NCBI GenBank assembly: GCA_034440575.1
Contig: JAOTOL010000971.1
Location: forward strand, 72,001-136,000
DNA length: 64,000 nt
Origin: Imbricaverruca yamaguchii
Taxonomy: Eukaryota; Arthropoda; Thecostraca; Neoverrucidae
Reading direction: 5' to 3'
Shown here: in pieces, positions 11,025-21,144 of the stretch
Numbering within the stretch: the first letter of the stretch is position 1
Layout: each line of letters opens with the position of its first letter
Notes under the pieces: generated by a model
Database searches by the model: none
What the model was told of the DNA's origin: nothing
What the model saw: only the letters and a program-made list of their open reading frames with translations
Translations under genes and position numbers: made by a program

Positions 11025-11275
11025 CCGCTTCCATAGTCTACCTACCGTCTCGTCGGCAGCCGCTTCCATAGTCTACCTACCGTCTCGTCGGCAGCCGCTT
11101 CCATAGTCTACCTACCGTCTCGTCGGCAGCCGCTTCCATAGTCTACCTACCGTCTCGTCGGCAGCCGCTTCCATAGTCTACCTACCGTCTCGTCGGCAGC
11201 CGCTTCCATAGTCTACCTACCGTCTCGTCGGCAGCCGGTTCCATAGTCTACCTACCGTCTCGTCGGCAGCCGCTT
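11025..11275. repeat. 35-bp minisatellite, seven copies
   Basis: The unit starts CCGCTTCCATAGTCTACCTA and ends CGTCTCGTCGGCAG. Seven near-identical head-to-tail copies follow one another with no spacers, so it is not a CRISPR array. It lies inside the giant transposon. Confidence 0.97.
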
Positions 11276-11584
11276 AGAAAATGCTTTTAGCAAGGAATAT
11301 GCAATATATAATATTTGAGCTGGCAATATGTTGCAGGAATTCCCAAATAGTTCAGTTTAGTCCAGAATAGTCCAGAAATATCATAATGGTTACGTATTCA
11401 TTGTTTGCAATTATCCCATTTATTATTTACACCTATTTACATTTCCTAAGTACAGTCAATGCGTTTTTAACTATTGATTGCCATTAAAATTACCTGAAGC
11501 AATCGTGTTTAACTTTTGGTATGTTCTGAAATGTTCTCAAATAATTTAAACCACTTCGAGCAATAATCCTTCGTGAAACGCCGA

Positions 11585-12292
11585 TTATGTCATTTCATTT
11601 TGGCTATCTGAAAAATGTCTTACGTTCTCCATTGTCGTTCGGACTTCCGTCCGGTAAGCCTGGAAGAAGGTCAGTCGTTCTTCGACGTTGTCGCCTGGAT
11701 GGCGAACGTCTCCCGCGCAGAGAGCGGCGGCGTGCAGACAGACGTGCAGGCCGCAGGACACGCTGTCATCCTGCCGCGGGATGTTATCGGGGACTACCAG
11801 CCGCCATCCCTGCCATGAGTCAGGTCGACGGCCCGCGTTGATCAGCGCTACCACGTCGGCCAGGACCCTGTCCGGTGGACTCCTCGGAGTCAGTGAGTCC
11901 ACTAGCACGATTCGCTTTCTTCTGTAGGCGACGATGAACATGCTCCAGTGGCGGAGTCCTCCATACGCTTGCAGGTTGAAGGGCACCAGCCACAGATCGG
12001 ACTTGTGAATGGCGTACTGAGTTTGCAGCTTGTCGGTCAGCGCTCGTGATAACGCCAACTTCCTCATCACGATCAGGGCGTGCACACTAAACACGATAGT
12101 TTTTGACGTCGCTTTACTTCCCACAGCAAGGAGGTAGGCGTCCATCACGGCATCATCCAGCATGCAACCGGGCTCTAGGGTAGTCATACTTTGGGCGTTC
12201 ACGAGTGTGTTACCCACACGCACAATGCTTTTTTCTTGTACTGGTGGCGTCTTTGTTTGTGGTGGTGGTGTCTCACAGGGACCCGACAGGTG
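11585..12292 (-). CDS. Ulp1/SENP-like (C48) cysteine protease domain of the giant transposon
   Basis: A minus-strand open frame ends with a stop at 11585 and stays open upstream to about 12292, where a candidate acceptor (CGCCCGTAG) lies, so it is probably an internal or last exon; no ATG opens it. Counting residues from the in-frame codon at 12223, it shows the Ulp1-fold order: substrate-binding MLDDAVMDAYLL (21-32), His92 in RHWSMFIV, Asp109 in LVDSL, Gln151 in PRQDDS and Cys157 in SCGLHVCLHA. All four catalytic positions are present, so the enzyme may be active, cleaving SUMO-like or polyprotein substrates. Such domains are often carried by large eukaryotic DNA transposons. It lies just inside the right terminal repeat. 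A host SENP gene is less likely given that position. Confidence 0.8.
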   Translation of the reverse strand, partial: HLSGPCETPPPQTKTPPVQEKSIVRVGNTLVNAQSMTTLEPGCMLDDAVMDAYLLAVGSKATSKTIVFSVHALIVMRKLALSRALTDKLQTQYAIHKSDLWLVPFNLQAYGGLRHWSMFIVAYRRKRIVLVDSLTPRSPPDRVLADVVALINAGRRPDSWQGWRLVVPDNIPRQDDSVSCGLHVCLHAAALCAGDVRHPGDNVEERLTFFQAYRTEVRTTMENVRHFSDSQNEMT

Positions 12293-12367
12293 CTACGGGC
12301 GGCGTGCCTGGTCCGCGACCGGGTAGATGCGCCACCAGCCGGCCGCACGAGGCGAACACAGCCCGGA

Positions 12368-15300
12368 GTAATGACAGTCACATGCTCCATCCTCACATAT
12401 AGGTCAAAGTCGAATATCGAACTGGAACTCGTTGACCTCTGTAGGTCACATCTTTCGATGCCCCGGGAAACGGCGTGAGTTGTCGACGTGTTTTTGCACC
12501 ACATATGTTTGTAGCGATTTTAAAAGAAATTGAAGGGGTCGCGATTTCCCGTTCCGCCGGGTCCCATGCTAAACCCTATGGGAAATTAACCATGAGGTCG
12601 AAAACTGATTTTATCGGGACATGTTTTGATATATCTCCGGAATTAATCGGACGCCAATGATTCTAGTGCCACCGTTGAACTGTCCATGTTACTGGCGTTA
12701 AAACGTTGCTTCTTTTGTACTTATTCCATCATGTGAACGGCTTGACCTGACATGACCTGTACCTGCCAAGGTCACATGTCTCATTGAACGTTTCAAGTTC
12801 GGGTTAGATTTGAAGCGTATTTAATTTGCTTTCTTCCACTACGACTTGAGCATGCCAAGTAATGACAGTCACATGCTCCATCCTCACATATAGGTCAAAG
12901 TCGAATATCGAACTGGAACTCGTTGACCTCTGTAGGTCACATCTTTCGATGCCCCGGGAAACGGCGTGAGTTGTTGACGTGTTTTTACACCACATATGTT
13001 TGTAGCGATTTTAAAAGAAATTGAAGGGGTCGCGATTTCCAGTTCCGCCGGGTCCCATGCTAAACCCTATGGGAAATTAACCATTAGGTCGAAAACTGAT
13101 TTTATCGGGACATATTTTGATATATCTCCGGAATTAATCGGACGCCAATGATTCTAGTGCCACCGTTGAACTGTCCATGTTACTGGCGTTAAAACGTTGC
13201 TTCTTTTGTACATATTCCATCATGTGAACGGCTTGACCTGACATGACCTCTGACCTGCCAAGGTCACATATCTCGTTGAACGTTTCAATTTCGATTTAGA
13301 TTTGAAGCGTATTTAATTTGCTTTCTTCCACTACGACTTGAGTATGCCAAGTAATGACAGTCACATGCTCCATCCTCACATATAGGTCAAAGTCGAATAT
13401 CGAACTGGAACTCGTTGACCTCTGTAGGTCACATCTTTCGATGCCCCGGGAAACGGCGTGAGTTGTCGACGTGTTTTTCCACCACATATGTTCGTAGCGA
13501 TTTTAAAAGAAATTGAAGGGGTCGCGATTTCCCGTTCCGCCGGGTCCCATGCTAAACCCTATGGGAAATTAACCATTAGGTCGAAAACTGATTTTATCGG
13601 GACATATTTTGAAATATCTCCGGAATTAATCGGACGCCAATGATTCTAGTGCCACCGTTGAACTGTCCATGTTACTGGCGTTACAACGTTGCTTCTTTTG
13701 TACATATTCCATCATGTGAACGGCTTGACCTGACATGACCTCTGACCTGCCAAGGTCACATATCTCGTTGAACGTTTCAATTTCGATTTAGATTTGAAGC
13801 GTATTTAATTTGCTTTCTTCCACTACGACTTGAGTATGCCAAGTAATGAGAGTCACATGCTCCATCCTCACATATAGGTCAAAGTCGAATATCGAACTGG
13901 AACTCGTTGACCTCTGTAGGTCACATCTTTCGATGCCCCGGGAAACGGCGTGAGTTGTCGACGTGTTTTTCCACCACATATGTTCGTAGCGATTTTAAAA
14001 GAAATTGAAGGGGTCGCGATTTCCCGTTCCGCCGGGTCCATGCTAAACCCTATGGGAAATTAACCATTAGGTCGAAAACTGATTTTATCGGGACATATTT
14101 TGAAATATCTCCGGAATTAATCGGACGCCAATGATTCTAGTGCCACCGTTGAACTGTCCATGCTACTGGCGTTAAAACGTTGCTTCTTTTGTACATATTC
14201 CATCATGTGAACGGCTTGACCTGACATGACCTCTGACCTGCCAAGGTCACATATCTCATTGAACGTTTCAATTTCGATTTAGATTTGAAGCGTATTTAAT
14301 TTTCTTTCTTCCACTACGACTTGAGCATGCCAAGTAATGACAGTCACATGCTCCATCCTCACATATAGGTCAAAGTCGAATATCGAACTGGAACTCGTTG
14401 ACCTCTGTAGGTCACATCTTTCGATGCCCCGGGAAACGGCGTGAGTTGTCGACGTGTTTTTGCATCACATATGTTCGTAGCGATTTTAAAAGAAATTGAA
14501 GGGGTCGCGATTTCCAGTTCCGCCGGGTCCCATGCTAAACCCTATGGGAAATTAACCATTAGGTCGAAAACTGATTTTATCGGGACATATTTTGATATAT
14601 CTCCGGAATTAATCGGACGCCAATGATTCTAGTGCCACCGTTGGACTGTCCATGTTACTGGTTTTAAAACGTTGTGTCTTTTGTACATATTCCATCATGT
14701 GAACGGCTTGACCTGACATGACCTCTGACCTGCCAAGGTCACATATCTCATTGAACGTTTCAATTTCGATTTAGATTTGAAGCGTATTTAATTTGCTTTC
14801 TTCCACTACGACTTGAGCATGCCAAGTAATGACAGTCACATGCTCCATCCTCACATATAGGTCAAAGTCGAATATCGAACTGGAACTCGTTGACCTCTGT
14901 AGGTCACATCTTTCGATGCCCCGGGAAACGGCGTGAGTTGTCGACGTGTTTTTGCACCACATATGTTTGTAGCGATTTTAAAAGAAATTGAAGGGGTCGC
15001 GATTTCCAGTTCCGCCGGGTCCCATGCTAAACCCTATGGGAAATTAACCATTAGGTCGAAAACTGATTTTATCGGGACATATTTTGATATATCTCCGGAA
15101 TTAATCGGAAGCCAATGATTCTAGTGCCACCGCTGGACTGCCCACTTTATTGGCGTTACGACTATGTGTATTGCATACACATTTCCTGAATGGGAAAGTG
15201 AATAATGCATGGGAATGTGTGGGAAGCAATGCTGTGAGTAATATAGGTACATAATTGGTTATAACTCATTAACCGTTTGTGCTACGGAGTAAATAATAGC

Positions 15301-15542
15301 AGTGTCGGAATCAGCGTGTCGGTACGAATCGAATGCGCTATATATCCTAGGCATTCCGGCATTATTTGATTGTTGATCTATGTTGACCTCTGGCGGTCAA
15401 ACCATTCGATGCCCCGTGGAATGCGTCTGCACGGTGCGTCAGGGACCTTGGTACTACCGTCTCACCGAGTTTGGGCGAAATCGAAGGGGTCGTCTATTTC
15501 TGCTGAATGTGAATATCGAACTCCTGCCAACTTCACGGACGT
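12368..15542 (-). repeat. Right terminal inverted repeat: partial plus five ~492-bp units and unique end
   Basis: The same unit as in the left arm, in reverse orientation. The marker GGACGCCAATGATTCTAGTG recurs at about 12650, 13140, 13633, 14125, 14616 and 15108 (one carries GGAAGCC). It starts in mid-unit at 12368 and ends with the unique terminal segment 15120-15542. Units differ by a few substitutions and one-base indels, for example a missing C near 14038. The right arm is 0.75 kb longer than the left, so copy number has drifted. Confidence 0.92.
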
Positions 15543-16366
15543 CCGAGAACCTTTCAAGTTAGGGGCCGTTAAAGTAAAAACAATTCGCAGCGCCAGACCA
15601 CAAAAGTCGGCGCCGATGCGCTTCCCGTATATTGACAAAAGGGAACTGTTCTTGAAAACACTAGCGGCTTGTTTGATGCATTTTGTTATGCTGTGTAACT
15701 TAAAAGTCATGCTAGGTAGCCAATGTCAACTCAGGTCAAGTTCATGACTGGCTAATAGAACCAAACTTGGTCAACTGGAGTATTGTCAAAATGCAAATGA
15801 CTGTCATGCGATTGTTGTCACTTTACATGTTACTTGCTACACATCCCGAAATCTACTGTTTGCCATTGTGTGCCTAAGAGTTTCCATACTTTATTCATGT
15901 ATTTCGCTCCTTTCTTTGCGAAGCCGACTGTGCCGAACCGCCCAACTGAGCAGTCGGGTGGGCAACCCGGTTCCGGTAATTGGAGCAGGTAATGACTTGC
16001 TGAAGTGCTCATATATAGGTGACCTGAGGTCAAATGGCGGATCTGACATCTGTATTGCATCATTAGTAATGTCCAAAGTATCATTGATGCCAATTTTGAA
16101 GCATTTAAACACAATGACAGCAATCCATAACATTTGCAAGCCAATCCAAGCAAACACAGACAATTTTGCACTTTTGACCTCATTTGACCTTGAAGATATT
16201 GACCTAAGGTCATGACATTTTCGCAGCACAATAGAGTTCGCCATCGTGCCCATCCACCGTGCGAATTTCGTTGCTCTAGCCTCAGTAGGAGCCAAGATCT
16301 GACGGGGGTCGGAATCCGCCCCCCTCAGTGCGCGTAATTTTCCGAGGCCCTCCAGGGCGCGTGTTG
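15543..16366 (+). mobile_element. Right part of TTAA-ended transposon, split by the giant element
   Basis: From GTTAGGGGCCGTTAAAGT to CCTCCAGGGCGCGTGTTG this matches 31521-32303 along its whole length. The end is the reverse complement of the family's start. No transposase is visible; it looks like a non-autonomous element of roughly 0.95 kb. It carries TGACCTTGA (16185-16193), a TCAAGGTCA-type monomer site, and TTGACCTAAGGTCA. Confidence 0.8.
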
Positions 16367-16559
16367 CCCTCTTGTAGCATGAAAAACATAAAATTTTGGA
16401 CAATGGTTTTATGGTAGCAAATATGAACATGCAATTACCCTTTCTATGCTTTGCTATTTTACGGGGACACATTTCGATGCAATGACAGGCAAAGCGGATA
16501 AAGCGTCTGGCATTGAGGGTATGTACTCCCTACATGGAAGGTGGCGTCCCTCAGGCTAG
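16367..16559. other. Short unrecognised spacer
   Basis: No feature seen between the end of the TTAA-ended element and the LINE tail. Confidence 0.4.
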
Positions 16560-17171
16560 GACATAAAGACATAAAGACATAAAAGATGAGTGCAATTATG
16601 AGCCACAAGGGCCCTTCTTGGTTGCACTCTGTACACTGAACCAGTTGCCCACCAAATCTGTCAATCAGCCCTCCCTGTAATACTGAAAAGCAAGCCCTCT
16701 ATTCTTATAATGATTCTCTATGCTGTTTTTAAAGATGTTCAATGTGCTGCTACTGACAATGTTTTCTGGCAGCTGGTTCCAGTGTTCTACTACCCTGTTG
16801 GTGAAGAAAGTTTGCCTTAACCTTGTTATGCTGTGGTTAACTTTAATTTTGAATTTATGACCTCTAATTGCATCATTTCTGTTCAATTCAAACATTTCCC
16901 CAAGGTATCCCCTCTACAGACCATGGACAAATTTAAAGACCTCGATGAGATCTCCTCTCAGCCTTCTATATCTAAGTGAAAACATACTCAATTTCTGCAA
17001 TCTTTCCTCATATGCCAGGTTGCTTATGCGGTATGCCATTAACCATTTTGTAGCCCTCGTTTGTACTCTCTCTAAAAGCCAACAATCTTTTTCATAGCTA
17101 GGAGACCAAGCTTGGATGCAGCATTCCAAATGTGGCCTGACGTATGCACAGTAAAGCTTCCTGATCACTTC
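16560..17171 (-). mobile_element. CR1/L2-like LINE, 3' part of reverse-transcriptase ORF and tail
   Basis: The minus strand encodes the C-terminal part of a non-LTR reverse transcriptase: EEVIRKLYCAYVRPHLECCI, then RVQTRATKWLMAYRI, SYEERL-like LAYEERLQKL and RRLRGDLIEVFKFVHGL, then (after an in-frame TAG) a segment with RGHKFKIKVN and FFTNRVVEHWNQLPENI. This is the typical CR1/L2 ending. The ORF closes near 16665 and the 3' end is marked by repeats of TTTATGTC at about 16561-16585, the short-tandem tail expected for this clade. It is truncated at the 5' side and dead (stop codon, SINE insertion). It continues at 17528. Confidence 0.88.
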
Positions 17172-17527
17172 CTCACTTTTTTTTCTTTTTTTTTTAAATT
17201 TGATGCGAGTTGTTGCTGGGGTGGCTTGAGAAGCCAGGGTTCTATTGCTAAGCAGAGCTTGTTGCGTGAACCCTGGCCCCACCACCCGATCCATGAGCTC
17301 CAGTTCAACGGCAGAATTTAGACCGAAAGTTTAACGTGCCGCCAATGCACCGACACGGCCGCCTGGTAGGTCGTCCCCGGCCTTATCGGGCCAGCTGCCA
17401 ACTGACACTCCCGGCCGGGGGCGAAATGGGAGCGCGCGAAGCGACTCGAACCATGTGTTGCCAATACAGGGGAGACCGGTGCAGGTCAGCGCTCTAACCA
17501 ACTGAGCTACCAGGGCGGCTCAGGCGG
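17172..17527 (-). mobile_element. tRNA-derived SINE inserted in the LINE
   Basis: On the minus strand the head reads GCCGCCCTGGTAGCTCAGTT; box A is at 17498-17509 and box B (GGTTCGAGTC) at 17443-17452. A body and an A-rich tail (17172-17200) follow. The element is flanked by CACTTC at 17166-17171 and 17528-17533, and removing it rejoins the LINE reading frame, so this is a target-site duplication. Length is about 356 bp. Its head resembles that of the SINE at 9107 (same box A), but the body differs. Confidence 0.85.
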
Positions 17528-17763
17528 CACTTCTGTATGATACATTCCTATTTATTGCCCCGAGCATTCTCAGTGCCTTCTTCCTGGCTTCCTTGGACTG
17601 TTCTGATGCCCCCAGTTCTGTGTTTAGAATAACACCTAAATCCTTCTCCTGTTGGGTCACTGATAGCACTTGGCCTCCCATCAAGTATGGAGCCTTCATA
17701 TGCTGCTTACCTACATGCATGATTTTGCACTTACCAAAATTAAATTTCATGAAAGGGGCGCCA
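17528..17763 (-). mobile_element. CR1/L2-like LINE, 5' fragment
   Basis: The minus strand reads KFNFGKCKIMHVGKQ, YLMGGQVLSVTQQEKDLGVI and KEARKKALRMLGAINRNVSY. This is the reverse-transcriptase segment (..KC.VMH.G..; EKDLGV) that directly precedes the part at 16560-17171. The copy is truncated at about 17763. It is a relic, with no upstream RT catalytic YADD region in the window. Confidence 0.85.
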
Positions 17764-17774
17764 CCTTCCTCATA

Positions 17775-17825
17775 AGGGACTCCTTTTCCTGATCTCATTT
17801 CATGAAATCAGGAAAAGGAGTCCCT
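17775..17825. repeat. 19-bp perfect hairpin
   Basis: AGGGACTCCTTTTCCTGAT (17775-17793) is perfectly complementary to 17807-17825, with a 13-base loop. It lies at the truncated 5' edge of the LINE. Origin unknown; perhaps a repair-generated inversion. Confidence 0.9.
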
Positions 17826-17829
17826 CTGA

Positions 17830-18498
17830 AATACTTCAGCTGGATTATTTTTCATCCAGAGGCGTCCCTATAAGATAAAAAGGCACACCCTTGGAAGGAA
17901 AGGCGCCCCTTCGGGAAGGGCTGAGTGCATCCCGTGCCCTCCGATTTTGCAGCCAGAGGCGCCCCTCCAGGTGTTTTCCAGTGGCTCCGCTTCAAATAAA
18001 TGGCGCCTCTCCAGAGAAGTGCCCCTATGCCAATTCCTGGATCCACCCCTGATTACAACATTGCTCTCTCGCGTTTATGAACTCGCGCTAGTTATACAAC
18101 TGTGCACATTCACGTGTGGCTTCTCTTGCAAATTTGACAACTTCCGTCGAACTATTAAGAGGAAAGCAGACAACTTGGTAAAAGGTTCTATGTTTTACAT
18201 GTCCGGAACAGCAATGCGGCAGTGTAAATTAAAAACCAGCGATGAGAGCACCGTTCAAGCACGTTATGACGGATTTTTCTGGGAAACCCCTGGTCATTTA
18301 GGATACGACTGCTTGCTATCGCAACGGCTGCAAACAAAAATAGACTTGATCATCCAATTCCTGTTACACTCAATCATTGTAAGCACGCCGATCCTTCGAC
18401 CCATTTGAAATTACTTCCATATCTCACCATTCTGATACCGTACGGCAAGCCACGTCGAATGCCACCCACATAATGTGAATTTGTGAAGTCACAGCCAC
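17830..18498. other. Possible decayed transposon end and unrecognised DNA
   Basis: Segment 17850-18055 has GGCGCC-rich blocks and ends TCCTGGATCCACCCCTG (complement CAGGGGTGGATCCAGGA), a motif common at ends of some invertebrate DNA transposons. No partner end or coding sequence was found. Nothing is recognised from 18060 to 18498. Confidence 0.3.
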
Positions 18499-19500
18499 GA
18501 AACGCGAGGATGTTGAAAAATTAAACTACCCTTTGACCTTGAGGCTCGATCCGACATGTCCCGGGTTGAAATCTTGCTCGAGAGTTGCCCACGGGCCATC
18601 TCTTGATACCAAGCATGGGTAGCGTTGGGAGAAAACGAAGAAACGTGGGGAGACCGATGAAATGAGTTGGATCTTTGACTTTCAAAATTAATGTGATTTC
18701 TGAACAGTTTGCTAGAGTACGATGCAGCATGTCGAACGACTCCACTTGATGAACATTGAAGACATAGCGACGAGGCGCGAGGACTTCAAACGATTTAAGC
18801 TAACCTTCGGTCTTGTGTTTCACATTGACCCCGTATTTAAATGTTACTTGAGGTACACTACGGGCTATTGCTTGGTACAAGATGTGGGTGGGTTAGGGCG
18901 AATAGAAAGTTCGGGGCTACCAAAGAAATTGGTTTGACCTTTGACCTTAGAAATTAGTTCAATTTTGCAACATTATACTATGGCACAAGCCACCTAGACT
19001 GACACCCACTTGATGCAATTGGAACCCATAGCGACGAATCGCGAGGACTTACAAAATTAAAACTAGCCTTTGACATTTAGGTTTGACCTTGACATATCCC
19101 GGTTTCAAAATGTTGTTCGAGGGTTCATCATAGCTGTCGCTTAATAGTGCATATGGGTAGGCTTGGGCGAAAACCACAAAAAAGTAAGGCGACCGAAGAA
19201 ATCAGCTTGCACTTTGATCCGTCGAGATTATTTCGAAATATAAACTTTTTGACACTGCACAAGAAAACGCGAATGACAGCACGAATGACATCTATTGAAT
19301 TGAAGCCAAAGCGATGAAACGCGAGGACATCGAATAACTCAGTCAAACCTTTGACCTTGATATGTCCCGGTTTGAAATGTTACTGAAGTGTTCCCCACTG
19401 ATTATTGCTTGATACCATATTTCGATAGGTTTGAGAAAACCAAAAAAAAAGGCGACCGAAGCGTCAGCTTGGCCTTTGTCCTTGAAAAAGTTCGATTGCT
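18499..19500 (+). repeat. Degenerate ~275-bp tandem repeat, about 3.5 copies
   Basis: The marker CGCGAGGA recurs near 18500, 18777, 19038 and 19320. Within each copy the order is the same: TTTGACCTT, CATRTCCCGGTTTGAAAT, GCTTGATACCA, a GGGTAGGYTTGGGCGAAAAC-like block, GGCGACCGAAG, then an ATTGAAG...AGCGAYGAA block. Copies are well diverged, so the array is old. It carries a DR1-type TGACCTTTGACCT at 18935-18947. Confidence 0.7.
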
Positions 19501-19548
19501 TAGCTTTCTGATACTGCATTGTTCTTGCATTCTTTTACGCTCAGGTGC

Positions 19549-19756
19549 TGTTGCGCTAACGTACATTTTCACTTACGAATTTTTGCGCTTACGTACATTT
19601 ACGCTTACGTACTTTTGCGCTTGCGTGCATTAGAGTTTACGTACATTTGCGCTTAAGTACAAATGCCATACGTACATCTGCGCTTACGTATATTTGTTTA
19701 CGTACACTTGCTTACGTACATCTGCCATACGCACATTTGTTCTTACGTACACTTGC
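19549..19756 (+). repeat. Degenerate ~16-bp repeat (TTACGTACATTTGCGC-like)
   Basis: About twelve irregular copies of a unit close to GCTTACGTACATTTGC. Reading frames over it yield TYICLRTLAYV-like peptides only because of the repeat. Similar short-unit arrays occur at 32905-33050 and 47930-47995. Confidence 0.8.
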
Positions 19757-19759
19757 CCC

Positions 19760-20640
19760 AGAATCTATGAAAACACCCAGTTTCCGTTCCGCGTTCTTTC
19801 CAGTGCCAGAAAGATTTTCCTTCATTCACTGTCAGACTTTATGTACCTTTCTGATCGTGATCGAAAGTTTCTTAAATTCAACTTGTGCACAATCAGGATC
19901 AGCTGCGTGAAACATCATTGTATTTAACGTCATTCAATGTTCACTGCATGCTCACAGTTAGAAGCGAACATGAAGAACCCCTCATTGGACGATTGGACGC
20001 TTGAAAGGAACTAACATTTCGGTTTCCCCGAAGCAGACGTCACAGGAGCTCAGCTGTGGTTTGCATTTAATATGTTGATGCTTAACTCGATTTTGGAAGT
20101 TGGCACCATTTCGTATATGGCGCACTATTTAAAAATTGTGGTTGGTGGATTAAACATTTCGCGTCAAAATGGTAGGTATTTGGGAGTAGATTATCTGGGG
20201 CTGTGATGTTATCTCCAAAGGCGACAATCATTAGTGGATTAACTGGTAGGTACGCACACGCTTTAAATTGATATATGCTGGCCGGATTGAACCGTTTGAA
20301 CACGAGAAGCTGTGGCCTGGGTCATTCGTGACGTGAGTTGTGGCGTGACGGCTACCACCTAGGTAGGGTCCTACCTTATTACTAGGATGTGATTGTTTGC
20401 GTTTAGCTGATTTGAACCGTTTTCTGTGTTTGATATATCCATGCATATGGTATTGTGAGTTTTATATGCATGTTGTTTGTTCACACGTCTATATGCATGG
20501 CTTCCATACTTCTATTAGGTATTTTTGGAGATCAGGGTAACTTGTGATCCCTTGGATTTGTAAAAAATATGATGCTCTTTAACGTGATTAGGATGATTCA
20601 AGCAGTCGTTTTCTCTCCAAATCGTTCCTTTTCAGTTGGA
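19760..20640. other. Unrecognised intergenic DNA
   Basis: No gene, RNA or repeat recognised. CpG frequency falls towards the right end of this stretch. Confidence 0.4.
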
Positions 20641-21108
20641 AAAAATACATGATCATAATCCTCACTGCAATTATAGTCCACTTTGAGGTCATATACTCCC
20701 ACCAGTGAATATTAATAATAAGCTATGATAGTAGCACCATAGATTGAGTATAATACAGTTAGGGGCACAACATGACCCTGGATGTTGACACACCCCTAAG
20801 CTCCAATTCACCACCACTACAAATATAGTCACTCCAATTGAGGTTATTTTCCAAAATTTTCAAAGGTCTGCCAGCAGTTGTTTAAGGCATTTCTAATCCT
20901 CTAATTTATAATTTCCTTCTTGAGGGATCGAAGCATTTTAAGCTGCAATCCAAGAGCACTGCTGGTCAGTCAGGTGGGACTCAGATATTGACATATATCT
21001 CAGGACCTATAACAGATAGAAACAAATGCAAGCCCTATTTGACAGTCCTTGAATTGTGCTCCCAACAGTAGGTGGTGTAATTTAAGGTCAGGTCATCTGA
21101 AATTCAGG

Positions 21109-21144
21109 TCAAGGTCATGAAGTCAGGATCTCAGGTCAAGGTCA
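21109..21144 (+). promoter_or_regulatory. Two TCAAGGTCA monomer sites
   Basis: TCAAGGTCA at 21109-21117 and 21136-21144 is the extended half-site bound by FTZ-F1/SF-1 and ERR type nuclear receptors. Both lie in a repeated AGGTCAAGGTCATGAAGTCA context, so they may be repeat-derived. Function unknown. Confidence 0.3.

Larger units (their letters stand above)
2160..15542. mobile_element. Giant DNA transposon with tandem-repeat (foldback-type) terminal inverted repeats
   Basis: The two ends are inverted copies: the left starts ACGTCCGTGAAGTTGGCAGG and the right ends with its complement at 15542. About 430 bases of unique terminal sequence on each side (2160-2580 and 15120-15542) match nearly perfectly, then each side runs into an array of the same ~492-bp unit in opposite orientation. 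Total length is 13,383 bp. The interior (4590-12367) holds minus-strand coding sequence (Ulp1-like protease at 11585-12292; exon-like ORFs at 9858-9988, 7360-7507 and 5046-5249) and nested repeats. Long inverted repeats built of tandem units are known from foldback elements and some Mutator, Galileo and KDZ-type elements; I could not recognise a transposase, so no superfamily is assigned. It sits within another transposon (1999-2159 plus 15543-16366). Confidence 0.8.

Noticed and set aside
10632..11036. 134-codon plus-strand ORF in the giant transposon
   Set aside because: AT-rich, no family motif, and it runs into the minisatellite; the other exon-like pieces are on the opposite strand.
11025..11275. 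CRISPR array
   Set aside because: The 35-bp copies follow each other with no unique spacers, in an animal genome.
2584..15118. Repeated 61- and 63-codon ORFs on both strands in the terminal arrays
   Set aside because: They recur only because the 492-bp unit recurs, appear on both strands of the same bases, and have no start context or family motif.
2160..15542. Polinton/Maverick element
   Set aside because: Long inverted repeats and a cysteine protease fit, but no DNA polymerase B, integrase or packaging ATPase was recognised, and the protease looks more like Ulp1 than the adenovirus-type enzyme.
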